Assembly: GCA_036648855.1 (NCBI GenBank)
Contig: JAVWCU010000028.1
Span: 1 to 13,604, forward strand
Reading direction: 5' to 3'
Source of the DNA: Faecenecus sp036648855
GTDB lineage: Bacteria > Bacillota_I > Bacilli_A > RF39 > UBA660
Length of the DNA stretch: 13,604 nucleotides
In this document: one piece after another, positions 1-6,489 of the stretch
Numbering within the stretch: position 1 is the first letter of the stretch
Layout: every line of letters begins with the position of its first letter
Program-made: the position numbers and the translations under genes
Notes under the pieces: generated by a model
The model's input: the letters and a program-made list of their open reading frames with translations, nothing else
What the model was told of the DNA's origin: nothing
Databases searched by the model: none

Positions 1-62
1 CAGGTAAGCTAAGATTATAGATATTATCTTATTAGTAAGAATAAACAAAGTTTAACTAGTTT

Positions 63-90
63 AAGACTAATCATAGGGATTAGTCTTTTT
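63..90 (+). terminator. Intrinsic terminator upstream of the PBP gene
   Basis: A perfect 10-bp stem (63-72 AAGACTAATC with 78-87 GATTAGTCTT) closes a 5-nt loop and runs into a T tract (86-90). It should end transcription of a gene lying left of the window. Bases 1-62 hold no start-bearing frame; they could be the very end of that gene (stops in frame at 5, 10 and 18), but no product can be assigned. Confidence 0.85.
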
Positions 91-142
91 AGTAAAGTTC
101 TTAAATTATTATTTTTAACATAGAGTTTTGTAGAGGTGTATT

Positions 143-2050
143 ATGTTTTTTAAGAAGATAGATGCTAGGATTAGGGTTCTTTTTTTAATTATTATTTTAC
201 TATTTGTTTTTATTATTTTAAGAGTTTTTTATGTACAAGTAATTGATTATAAGAAGTTATCTTTTTTGGCTAATGACTTATGGAGTCGTAACTTACCAAT
301 AGAAGCTAGTAGGGGTCTTATTTTAGACCGTAATGGGGTAATACTAGCAGATAATCTTACTACTACATCTTTAGTCTTAATACCTAATCAAATTAAGGAT
401 AAGGAGTTAACTATTAAGGCTCTTGCTCCTATACTTGGTATAAGTGAAGATAAAATGTCTAAACATGTTAGAAAAGTTACTTCTATTGAAAGGGTTCATC
501 CTGCTGGAAGAAGATTAAGCTATTCGGTAGCAGATAAGATAAATTCTTTAAATTTACCAGGGGTTTATTTGGTAAAAGAAGCTAAACGATATTATCCATA
601 TGGTAGTAGTTTATCTCATGTTTTAGGATATGTAGGAATTGATAATCAAGGTTTATCTGGTTTAGAATTAGAGTATGATAAGTATTTAACAGGGGCAAGT
701 GGGGCAATTAAATATTTTTCTGATGCTAAGGGTAATAAGTTAGATTTATCTCAGGTGTATGTTAAACCTCAAAATGGAATGAATGTACAGTTAACAATAG
801 ATTATAATATCCAAATGGCTATTGAAAGGGAACTAGATAATGCTGTTTCTATGTTTAACCCAGATATGGCTTTAGCAGTAGTAGTTAATCCTAATAATGG
901 AGAAATACTTGGAATGAGTAGTAGACCTAATTTTGATCCTAATAATTATCAAAATTATACTACGGAGGTTTTATCTCGTAATTTACCAATATTTTCTTCA
1001 TTTGAACCAGGGTCTACTTTTAAAATAATGACTTTTGCTTCAGCTTTAGAAGAGCATTTAATAGATATGGAAAAAGATCATTTCTATGATTCTGGATCTG
1101 TTCATGTAGGAGGTTCTAGAATAGGTTGTTGGAAGTCTAGTGGACATGGAGATCAAACTTATTTGCAAGTGTTAGAGAATAGTTGTAATCCGGGGTTTGT
1201 TAAATTAGGACAGATGCTTGGTAAGGAAAGGTTATTTTCTTATTTAGATAAATTTGGTTTTGGAGTAAAAACAGGGGTAGATTTAAATGGGGAAAGTAAG
1301 GGTATTATTTTCCCTCTTGAGAGAGTAGGAGAATTAGAACTTGTCACTACTGCATTTGGGCAAGGGGTATCAGTTACCCCAATCCAACAAATAGCCGCTG
1401 TAGCATCAGTGGTTAATGGAGGAAGTTTATATAAGCCTTTTATAGTTAAGAATATCTTAGAACCAGAAACAAATAGTATTATGCAAGCAGTAGATAAGAC
1501 TTTTATTAGGAATACTATTAGTAATGAGACTTCTAAGGCTATGAGATATGCTCTAGAAAGTGTTGTAGCAAGAGGAGGGGGTAGATATGCCTATATAGAT
1601 GGTTACCGTGTAGGAGGTAAAACTGGTACTGCTCAGAAAGTAGAAAATGGCAGATACTTAGTTAACAATTATATTATGTCATTCATGGCTACTGTTCCTA
1701 GTAATAATCCAGAAGCAGTTTTATATGTGGCAATTGATAATCCTAAGAATACAGCTATGTTATCTAGTTATACAACAGCCCCTATTGCTAGAAGAATTTT
1801 ACTAGATATTATAGAGTCTTTAAAAATTCCTAAACAAGAAAATCAAATTGAAAAGGTTTATCAGTGGAATGATGAAGTCTATTATGAAGTACCAAATGTA
1901 ATAGGTTTATCTGTTAAAGAAGCTACTAAGCTTTTAACTAATTTTAAGGTGGAATATTCAGGTAGTGGAGATAAGGTTTTAGAACAGACTCCTTCTTATT
2001 TAAATAGAATATCAGCAGGGTCTACTGTTCGTTTACTACTTGGTTCTTAA
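143..2050 (+). CDS. ftsI: Class B penicillin-binding protein with one PASTA domain (FtsI/SpoVD-like D,D-transpeptidase)
   Basis: This is a 635-aa membrane-anchored transpeptidase that cross-links peptidoglycan on the outer face of the membrane. A single N-terminal membrane segment (about residues 11-31) is followed by the PBP dimerisation region (about 50-215). The transpeptidase domain has all three catalytic motifs: STFK with S291 as nucleophile, SCN at 347-349 and KTG at 493-495. One C-terminal PASTA domain runs from 583 to 635. A single PASTA and this length match Bacillus SpoVD (646 aa) better than PBP2B, which has two. With mraY and ftsW downstream it could equally be the only division PBP in this organism, so ftsI versus spoVD is unresolved. 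The start ATG has an AGAGGTG site 4 nt upstream (132-138). I see no convincing promoter between the upstream terminator and this start. Confidence 0.95.
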   Translation: MFFKKIDARIRVLFLIIILLFVFIILRVFYVQVIDYKKLSFLANDLWSRNLPIEASRGLILDRNGVILADNLTTTSLVLIPNQIKDKELTIKALAPILGISEDKMSKHVRKVTSIERVHPAGRRLSYSVADKINSLNLPGVYLVKEAKRYYPYGSSLSHVLGYVGIDNQGLSGLELEYDKYLTGASGAIKYFSDAKGNKLDLSQVYVKPQNGMNVQLTIDYNIQMAIERELDNAVSMFNPDMALAVVVNPNNGEILGMSSRPNFDPNNYQNYTTEVLSRNLPIFSSFEPGSTFKIMTFASALEEHLIDMEKDHFYDSGSVHVGGSRIGCWKSSGHGDQTYLQVLENSCNPGFVKLGQMLGKERLFSYLDKFGFGVKTGVDLNGESKGIIFPLERVGELELVTTAFGQGVSVTPIQQIAAVASVVNGGSLYKPFIVKNILEPETNSIMQAVDKTFIRNTISNETSKAMRYALESVVARGGGRYAYIDGYRVGGKTGTAQKVENGRYLVNNYIMSFMATVPSNNPEAVLYVAIDNPKNTAMLSSYTTAPIARRILLDIIESLKIPKQENQIEKVYQWNDEVYYEVPNVIGLSVKEATKLLTNFKVEYSGSGDKVLEQTPSYLNRISAGSTVRLLLGS

Positions 2051-2113
2051 TTAATTGACTGTAAAATATTGTACAGAAGTTTTAAATTAAACTTAAACTA
2101 GGTAAAAATGTAG

Positions 2114-2119
2114 TATAAT
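2114..2119 (+). promoter_or_regulatory. Probable promoter -10 box for mraY
   Basis: A consensus TATAAT sits 28 nt before the chosen mraY start. The -35 region is poor (TTAAAC at 2093-2098, 15-nt spacer). Transcription would begin near 2126, after the upstream in-frame ATG at 2123, which favours the later start. Confidence 0.5.
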
Positions 2120-2134
2120 TTTATGTACGGAAGT

Positions 2135-2139
2135 AGGAG
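2135..2139 (+). promoter_or_regulatory. Ribosome binding site that decides the mraY start
   Basis: AGGAG lies 7 nt before the ATG at 2147. The earlier in-frame ATG at 2123 has no such site. Confidence 0.75.
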
Positions 2140-2146
2140 TGATTTT

Positions 2147-3127
2147 ATGTTAATACTAAATAAAGCCATTGCCGTAATAATGATGGGATTTTTATCATCG
2201 GTAATATTTGGACTTATTTTAATACCAATTCTTAAGAGATTAAAGTGTGGTCAGAGAATAAGTGCTTTTGTAGGAGAAAATCACCGTAAAAAAGAAGGAA
2301 CACCTACTATGGGTGGACTTATATTTATCATACCAACGGTTATAATTACTTTATTGTTAATAGCTTTTGGTTATTTAAAGTTAACTTCAGATTTAGGAAT
2401 AGTTTTATTTGTTTTCATAGCCTATGCTTTATTAGGCTTTTTAGATGATTTCTTGAGTATTAAGAGAAAGTCTAATGAGGGATTAACTACTCCTGAAAAG
2501 TTTCTAGGTCAATTAGTAATTGCTATTATTGTGTTTTATTTATATATGCGAGGTGGTGGAGAAACTTCTTTAGTTGTTTCAACGCTTGGTATAAATATTG
2601 AAATGGGTTGGTTCTATGGAGTATTTTTATTGTTTCTATTGATAGGTTCTAGTAATGCCGTAAATATAACAGATGGTTTAGATGGCTTAGCTGGTGGTTT
2701 ATCGGCAATAGCATTTATTGCCTTTAGTTTAATTACTATGTTTGTAGGATATACAGATTTAGGTTTATTTACTTTCTTGTTAGTAGGATGTATATTTGGT
2801 TTTTTAGTTTATAATACGCATCCAGCTAAGGTGTTTATGGGGGATACTGGTTCTCTTAGTTTAGGTGGAGTAATGGCAGTAGTTGCTATTTTAGTTCATA
2901 GAGAGGTTACTTTATTTGTAGTAGCTTTAGTATTTGTTATTGAAACAGTTAGTGTTATTCTACAAACGTTTTGGATTATAGTATTTCATAAGAAGTTATT
3001 TTTAATGACTCCACTTCATCATCATTTTGAAAAATTAGGGTGGTGTGAAACAGATATTGTTAAATTATTTTGGGTAGTGGGATTAGTACTTGCTATGGGA
3101 GGAATATATTTTGGTATTTGGCTATAA
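2147..3127 (+). CDS. mraY: Phospho-N-acetylmuramoyl-pentapeptide-transferase (lipid I synthase)
   Basis: MraY transfers phospho-MurNAc-pentapeptide from the UDP precursor to undecaprenyl phosphate at the inner face of the membrane, making lipid I. The protein is 326 aa from the ATG at 2147, the usual family length, and consists of many hydrophobic helices. Family signatures are intact: the paired aspartates D100-D101, the NITDGLDGLAGG segment (N173, D176), FMGDTGS with D233, and the C-terminal HHH motif at residues 291-293. These residues bind Mg2+ and the nucleotide in characterised MraY. The start was chosen because AGGAG sits 7 nt upstream; the longer frame from 2123 would add 8 polar residues and begins near the inferred transcript start. 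It lies 96 nt after the PBP gene and 18 nt before ftsW, so it is likely co-transcribed with ftsW. Confidence 0.97.
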   Translation: MLILNKAIAVIMMGFLSSVIFGLILIPILKRLKCGQRISAFVGENHRKKEGTPTMGGLIFIIPTVIITLLLIAFGYLKLTSDLGIVLFVFIAYALLGFLDDFLSIKRKSNEGLTTPEKFLGQLVIAIIVFYLYMRGGGETSLVVSTLGINIEMGWFYGVFLLFLLIGSSNAVNITDGLDGLAGGLSAIAFIAFSLITMFVGYTDLGLFTFLLVGCIFGFLVYNTHPAKVFMGDTGSLSLGGVMAVVAILVHREVTLFVVALVFVIETVSVILQTFWIIVFHKKLFLMTPLHHHFEKLGWCETDIVKLFWVVGLVLAMGGIYFGIWL

Positions 3128-3145
3128 GATATAAAGGGTGATAAT

Positions 3146-4234
3146 GTGAGGGAAAAGAAGTTTGATATGATTCTTTTTATTACAGTTATACTTTTAGTAT
3201 TATTTGGACTTGTAATGATTTATTCAGCATCATCCGTATGGGCTTTATATAAATTTGGGGATGCTTTAAAGTATGTTAAACAGCAGTTATTATTTATTGT
3301 AATTGGAATTATCTTAATGATTGTTATATCTAAAATTGATTATAATTTGTATTATAAAAAGACAAACTTAATATTAGGGGTTTGTCTTTTGTTATTAGTG
3401 CTTGTCCTAATCCCAGGAATTGGGAGTATTAGAAATGGTAGTAGAAGTTGGTTTGGAATAGGTTCTTTTGGTATTCAACCTAGTGAGTTTGCTAAGCTTG
3501 GTTTAATAATATTTACTAGTAAGTATTTAGTTAATAGTAATAAGTTCTTAAGTAGTATTAAAAAGGGCATAATACCTATATTAGGAGTGTTATTCTTAGT
3601 GTTTGGATTAATTATGTTACAACCTGACTTTGGGACAGGAATGATTATTATTGTCAGTATTTTAGCTATGCTATTTGTAGCAGGAGTTAATATTAAGTTC
3701 TTTATTAGTTTAGGAGTACTAGGATTAGGTGGAATAACGGCTTTAATAGCAGTCGCACCATATAGAATGGATAGAATTATTTCTTTTCTTAATCCTTGGA
3801 AGGATCCACTAGGAACTGGGTTTCAAATAATTCAAAGTTTATTTGCAATTGGACCAGGGGGGTTACTGGGAATGGGCTTTTTAAATTCTAGACAGAAACA
3901 TTTCTATTTACCGGAACCTCAAACGGACTTTATCTTTTCTATTATTTCTGAAGAGTTTGGAGTACTAGGTGTTATTATTGTTAGTTTATTCTTTTTAGTT
4001 ATATTAGCAAGAGGTATAAAAATAGCTTTAGAGACCAAAGATAGTTTCTCTAAATATTTGGCTTTTGGAATGATATTTCAAATATTAATTCAAACAGTAA
4101 TGAACTTAATGGTAGTAATTGGTTTAATACCAGTGACAGGAGTAACGTTACCTTTTCTTAGCTATGGGGGTAGTAGTCTTCTAATTACTATGGTGTCAGT
4201 AGGAATACTTTTAAATATTAGTAGAAATAAATAA
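3146..4234 (+). CDS. ftsW: SEDS-family peptidoglycan glycosyltransferase (FtsW/SpoVE)
   Basis: This is a 362-aa polytopic membrane protein, with about ten hydrophobic segments, of the SEDS (FtsW/RodA/SpoVE) family. These enzymes polymerise glycan strands from lipid II together with a class B PBP. Visible signatures are PSEFAK, the PDFGTG loop, GTGFQ-IQSL-AIGPGG, the LPEPQTDFIF segment holding the candidate catalytic D261, and LPFLSYGGSS near the C terminus. Its partner is probably the PBP at 143-2050. The start is GTG with GGGTG (3136-3140) 5 nt upstream; the overlapping ATG at 3144 is followed at once by TGA and cannot be used. No murD separates it from mraY and no murG follows; a strong terminator closes the unit. 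FtsW versus SpoVE cannot be decided from sequence alone. Confidence 0.93.
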   Translation: MREKKFDMILFITVILLVLFGLVMIYSASSVWALYKFGDALKYVKQQLLFIVIGIILMIVISKIDYNLYYKKTNLILGVCLLLLVLVLIPGIGSIRNGSRSWFGIGSFGIQPSEFAKLGLIIFTSKYLVNSNKFLSSIKKGIIPILGVLFLVFGLIMLQPDFGTGMIIIVSILAMLFVAGVNIKFFISLGVLGLGGITALIAVAPYRMDRIISFLNPWKDPLGTGFQIIQSLFAIGPGGLLGMGFLNSRQKHFYLPEPQTDFIFSIISEEFGVLGVIIVSLFFLVILARGIKIALETKDSFSKYLAFGMIFQILIQTVMNLMVVIGLIPVTGVTLPFLSYGGSSLLITMVSVGILLNISRNK

Positions 4235-4255
4235 AATGGTGGGCAGTATAAATAT

Positions 4256-4305
4256 AAAAAAGGCTGTCATGAAAGTATTCTATTTCATGGTAGCCTTTAT
4301 ATTTT
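4256..4305. terminator. Bidirectional terminator between ftsW and the convergent minus-strand gene
   Basis: A 16-bp stem (4259-4274 with 4283-4298, two G-T pairs) has an 8-nt loop. On the plus strand it is followed by TTTATATTTT; on the minus strand the stem is followed by six Ts (complement of 4256-4261). It therefore suits both converging genes. Confidence 0.88.
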
Positions 4306-4311
4306 GATTAT

Positions 4312-4896
4312 TTAAACTACAGAGGCAATAGCAATTATTAAACTACTATAGCATTCTGCTGTTCCGATTTTGAAACTTAAGCCATGGGCTAGGGACCAAT
4401 CATAAGTAGCATCTATAGATAAGATATTATTTGTTAAAGTGATTCCCGCTGGTAAGGGTTTGGTTGTAGTAATAACTGAAGTAGGGGTACTATTTATAGT
4501 TAATTTAGCCGGCTTTTTAACTCCGGTAAATTTATATACACCCGGTTCAGTTAAAGTAAGAGTTCCATCTTTTGCTTCATTTAATAAAACTTCTACTACG
4601 GGAGGAGTACATGGATCAATAGGACAATCATTACATAGACAAGCATCAAACATTTTTAATTTATCTTGTAGAACGGTTTCAAGAATAGTAATAGCTTTAA
4701 CCATAGATAAAACAGAAGTATTTACTTTTATTAGTTCTTCATTATTAGTACTAAGAGTTAAAGCTTTTTGAATCTTTTCCCCTTCAGCATTAATTATATG
4801 AGATAATCCTGTTTGTTCAAGAGCAACAGACTCTATAATATCAGTAATAGATTGGCATCTTTTAGTATTACTGGGAATAATTACGGGCATTGACAT
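4312..4896 (-). CDS. Unrecognised Cys-bearing protein with a Firmicutes helical leader motif
   Basis: I do not recognise a named family for this 194-aa protein. Residues 16-46 form an amphipathic helix (SITDIIESVALEQTGLSHII and onwards, NAEGEKIQK). From memory, similar stretches recur in uncharacterised Firmicutes surface or spore-associated proteins; this has not been checked. A second helix (about 52-84) follows, then a Cys cluster CLCNDCPIDPC (C86, C88, C91, C96). A Ser/Thr/Pro-rich, probably beta-stranded C-terminal part (about 98-194) adds one more Cys (C182). No signal peptide or obvious membrane segment is present, apart from a hydrophobic last 10 residues. The start is the ATG at 4894-4896 with AAAGGAG (4906-4912) 9 nt upstream; a second ATG two codons later is possible. 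It is a single-gene unit convergent with ftsW. The clear ribosome site, terminator and structured protein support a real gene; function is unknown. Confidence 0.75.
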   Translation of the reverse strand: MSMPVIIPSNTKRCQSITDIIESVALEQTGLSHIINAEGEKIQKALTLSTNNEELIKVNTSVLSMVKAITILETVLQDKLKMFDACLCNDCPIDPCTPPVVEVLLNEAKDGTLTLTEPGVYKFTGVKKPAKLTINSTPTSVITTTKPLPAGITLTNNILSIDATYDWSLAHGLSFKIGTAECYSSLIIAIASVV

Positions 4897-4964
4897 TTTA
4901 TCATTCTCCTTTCTTAGTACTATATGTTTATTTTATTAAAGGGAATGGTTATTAAACTATTTAC

Positions 4965-4992
4965 TTGGCACATATTATTTTTGTGCTATACT
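4965..4992 (+). promoter_or_regulatory. Extended -10 promoter of the XRE regulator gene, with an internal inverted repeat
   Basis: TTGGCA (4965-4970), a 16-nt spacer and TATACT (4987-4992) preceded by TG at 4984-4985 make a strong sigma-A promoter. Inside it lies the inverted repeat GCACA (4968-4972) and TGTGC (4982-4986) with a 9-nt centre. Its position between the boxes suits a repressor operator, possibly for the HTH protein it drives. Confidence 0.75.
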
Positions 4993-5027
4993 AAATAGGT
5001 AATGTTAGATGAATTAGGAGATGAATT

Positions 5028-5753
5028 ATGAATCAGGAAACAACGGGTCAATTGATAAAAGAATTAAGGAAAATAAATAATTTATCCCAAAGTGAACTAG
5101 CTTTAAAACTTTCAGTAACTCCTCAAGCTGTATCAAAATGGGAAAATGGTAGAGGATTTCCTGATATAGAAATGTTAAATAAACTTAGTGAGATTTTTCA
5201 GGTGGATATCAAAGAGTTAATCAATGGTAAATTAAATAAGCCTAGTAAGGGAAAAAATAAGATCATAGTAATAGTGGGTATTATTATAACGATTGTTTTA
5301 TTATTAGGGTTAATTATTTATCTTAATTCTAAGGACACTTTTAAGTTTTCTAGATTAGCAACTGATAATAGTTCTTTTGATATAAAAGGAGTAGTGGCAT
5401 CTGATAATAATAAACAGTCTATTTTTATCTCTAAGATAGATTATACTAATAATGAAATTGATGAGAAAAAATATACTATTATGGAATGTGTTTTATATGA
5501 AACTGTGTCTAGTACAGAGAAAATCATTTCTAAATGTGGAGATTTAAATAATTATAAAGGTGAGGATAAAAATGCTACCTCTACTTTATCAGAACTACTG
5601 AAGAATGTTGAATTTAAGATTGATAATTATACTTGCTCATGTAAAAATAAAGTTTGTAATAATTTGTATTTGAAAATTAATGCTTTAAATACGGAAAAAG
5701 AAGTAATTACTTATAAGATACCTTTACATATTGAAGAATATTGTCCAAATTAA
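5028..5753 (+). CDS. Membrane-anchored XRE-family transcriptional regulator with Cys-rich outer domain
   Basis: This 241-aa protein has an XRE/Cro-type helix-turn-helix at residues 7-61 (SQSELALKLSVTPQAVSKWE, recognition helix about 33-40). A basic linker leads to one membrane segment at 78-100. The C-terminal domain (101-241) should lie outside the cell and is not recognised. It carries six cysteines (C154, C170, C203, C205, C210, C239), three of them packed as CSCKNKVC-like spacing near 203-210, suggesting disulfides or thiol/metal sensing. A DNA-binding head joined through a membrane helix to an outer domain implies a one-component sensor. AGGAG (5016-5020) lies 7 nt before the ATG, and the gene has its own strong promoter containing an inverted repeat. 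The thioredoxin-like gene follows in the same direction. The DNA-binding role is confident; the signal and targets are inferred only. Confidence 0.85.
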   Translation: MNQETTGQLIKELRKINNLSQSELALKLSVTPQAVSKWENGRGFPDIEMLNKLSEIFQVDIKELINGKLNKPSKGKNKIIVIVGIIITIVLLLGLIIYLNSKDTFKFSRLATDNSSFDIKGVVASDNNKQSIFISKIDYTNNEIDEKKYTIMECVLYETVSSTEKIISKCGDLNNYKGEDKNATSTLSELLKNVEFKIDNYTCSCKNKVCNNLYLKINALNTEKEVITYKIPLHIEEYCPN

Positions 5754-5755
5754 GC

Positions 5756-5774
5756 TCTAAACGATTAGTTTAGA
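5756..5774 (+). other. Small hairpin after the XRE regulator gene
   Basis: TCTAAAC (5756-5762) pairs perfectly with GTTTAGA (5768-5774) around a 5-nt loop, just past the stop codon. No T tract follows, so it may be a weak terminator or an mRNA 3'-end stabiliser rather than a standard terminator. Confidence 0.4.
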
Positions 5775-5793
5775 TTAATCAACTAGGAGTTTA

Positions 5794-5823
5794 TTGCTAT
5801 TCTTAGTTAAGATTATATATAAT
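5794..5823 (+). promoter_or_regulatory. Probable promoter of the thioredoxin-like gene
   Basis: TTGCTA (5794-5799), an 18-nt spacer and consensus TATAAT (5818-5823). Transcription would begin near 5830, just ahead of the GGAGG site, so the thioredoxin-like gene can be expressed apart from the regulator upstream. Confidence 0.55.
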
Positions 5824-5831
5824 TAATTTAT

Positions 5832-5836
5832 GGAGG
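5832..5836 (+). promoter_or_regulatory. Ribosome binding site that decides the thioredoxin-like start
   Basis: GGAGG overlaps the third base of the upstream ATG at 5830 and lies 5 nt before the ATG at 5842, so the latter is the likely start. Confidence 0.85.
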
Positions 5837-5841
5837 AAAAT

Positions 5842-6453
5842 ATGAAAAAAAGAATTATTTATGTAAGTTTAGGACTGTTATTAATAACGATGTTAGGGCT
5901 TTTGGTTTACTATTTTATGTTTAAGGGTAGTAATCAAGATCTAATAGATAATAAGAAGTTTAGTGAAGAATACCCAGTAGTTGATCAGAATAATGTTTTT
6001 GTTTACCGTAATATAAATGAAATAATTGATATAATGCAGAAAGGGACAGGGGTAGTATACTTAGGTTTTCCAGAATGTCCTTGGTGTCATGCTTATGTTA
6101 AATATTTAAATGAGGTGGCAAAGGAATCAGGGATTACTAAAGTTTATTATTATAATATTTTAAAGGATAGAAAGAATAATACGGAGGAATATCAGAAGAT
6201 AGTTGAGTTATTAGCTGATAATTTACAGTTTGATCAAGAGGGAAAGCATAAGCTTTATGTACCAAATGTTTCTTTTCATATAAATGGTAAAATAATAGGT
6301 AATGATTATGAGACTTCTCTTGATACTCATCACCTTAAGGATCCAGCTTTATACTGGACTGATAGTGCAGTAGCATCTTTAAAGAGTCGTCTTAAGGTAT
6401 ATATGGATGCTGTAGCATTAGACCTTAATAGTTGTACATCTTGTAATAAGTAA
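5842..6453 (+). CDS. Membrane-anchored thioredoxin-like protein (CPWC active site)
   Basis: This 203-aa protein has one N-terminal membrane segment (residues 4-27) and a thioredoxin-fold domain facing outward. The active-site pair is C79-P-W-C82 followed by His, in the strand-turn-helix context VVYLGFPECPWCHAYV. The VPNV at 140-143 supplies the expected cis-proline (P141). This layout resembles the PedC/bacteriocin-transport accessory thioredoxin-like group, but no bacteriocin genes are nearby, so that label should not imply function. A second Cys pair, CTSC (C198-C201), closes the protein and could act as a resolving or carrier dithiol. It likely reduces, oxidises or isomerises disulfides in envelope proteins. 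The six-Cys outer domain of the upstream regulator is an attractive but unproven partner. The start at 5842 is set by GGAGG; the frame from 5830 overlaps that site. Confidence 0.85.
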   Translation: MKKRIIYVSLGLLLITMLGLLVYYFMFKGSNQDLIDNKKFSEEYPVVDQNNVFVYRNINEIIDIMQKGTGVVYLGFPECPWCHAYVKYLNEVAKESGITKVYYYNILKDRKNNTEEYQKIVELLADNLQFDQEGKHKLYVPNVSFHINGKIIGNDYETSLDTHHLKDPALYWTDSAVASLKSRLKVYMDAVALDLNSCTSCNK

Positions 6454-6466
6454 AATAATAGTATAT

Positions 6467-6489
6467 AAAAAGGAACTTAGTTCCTTTTT
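6467..6489. terminator. Bidirectional terminator between the thioredoxin-like gene and ldh
   Basis: AAAAAGGAAC (6467-6476) pairs perfectly with GTTCCTTTTT (6480-6489) around a TTA loop, giving a T tract on both strands. The right arm reaches two bases into the TAA stop codon of ldh (6488-6490). Confidence 0.87.

Noticed and set aside
11..40. Short imperfect hairpins near the left edge as a possible leader RNA
   Set aside because: Stems of only 5 bp in AT-rich sequence, expected by chance; no riboswitch core is recognisable.
2055..2060. TTGACT as a -35 box after the PBP gene
   Set aside because: No -10 box lies at 16-18 nt; the TATAAT at 2114 is much too far away.
4439..4771. 110-codon plus-strand frame opposite the Cys-bearing protein
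   Set aside because: It lies wholly antisense to the minus-strand gene, which has the better ribosome site, terminator and protein composition.
5842..6453. Bacteriocin export function for the thioredoxin-like protein
   Set aside because: The resemblance to transport accessory proteins is only the fold; no bacteriocin precursor, immunity gene or ABC exporter is in the window.
4312..6453. Toxin-antitoxin or phage-defence module around the XRE regulator
   Set aside because: The XRE protein has a membrane helix and outer domain, unlike antitoxins; no toxin-like, nuclease, integrase or phage gene is present.
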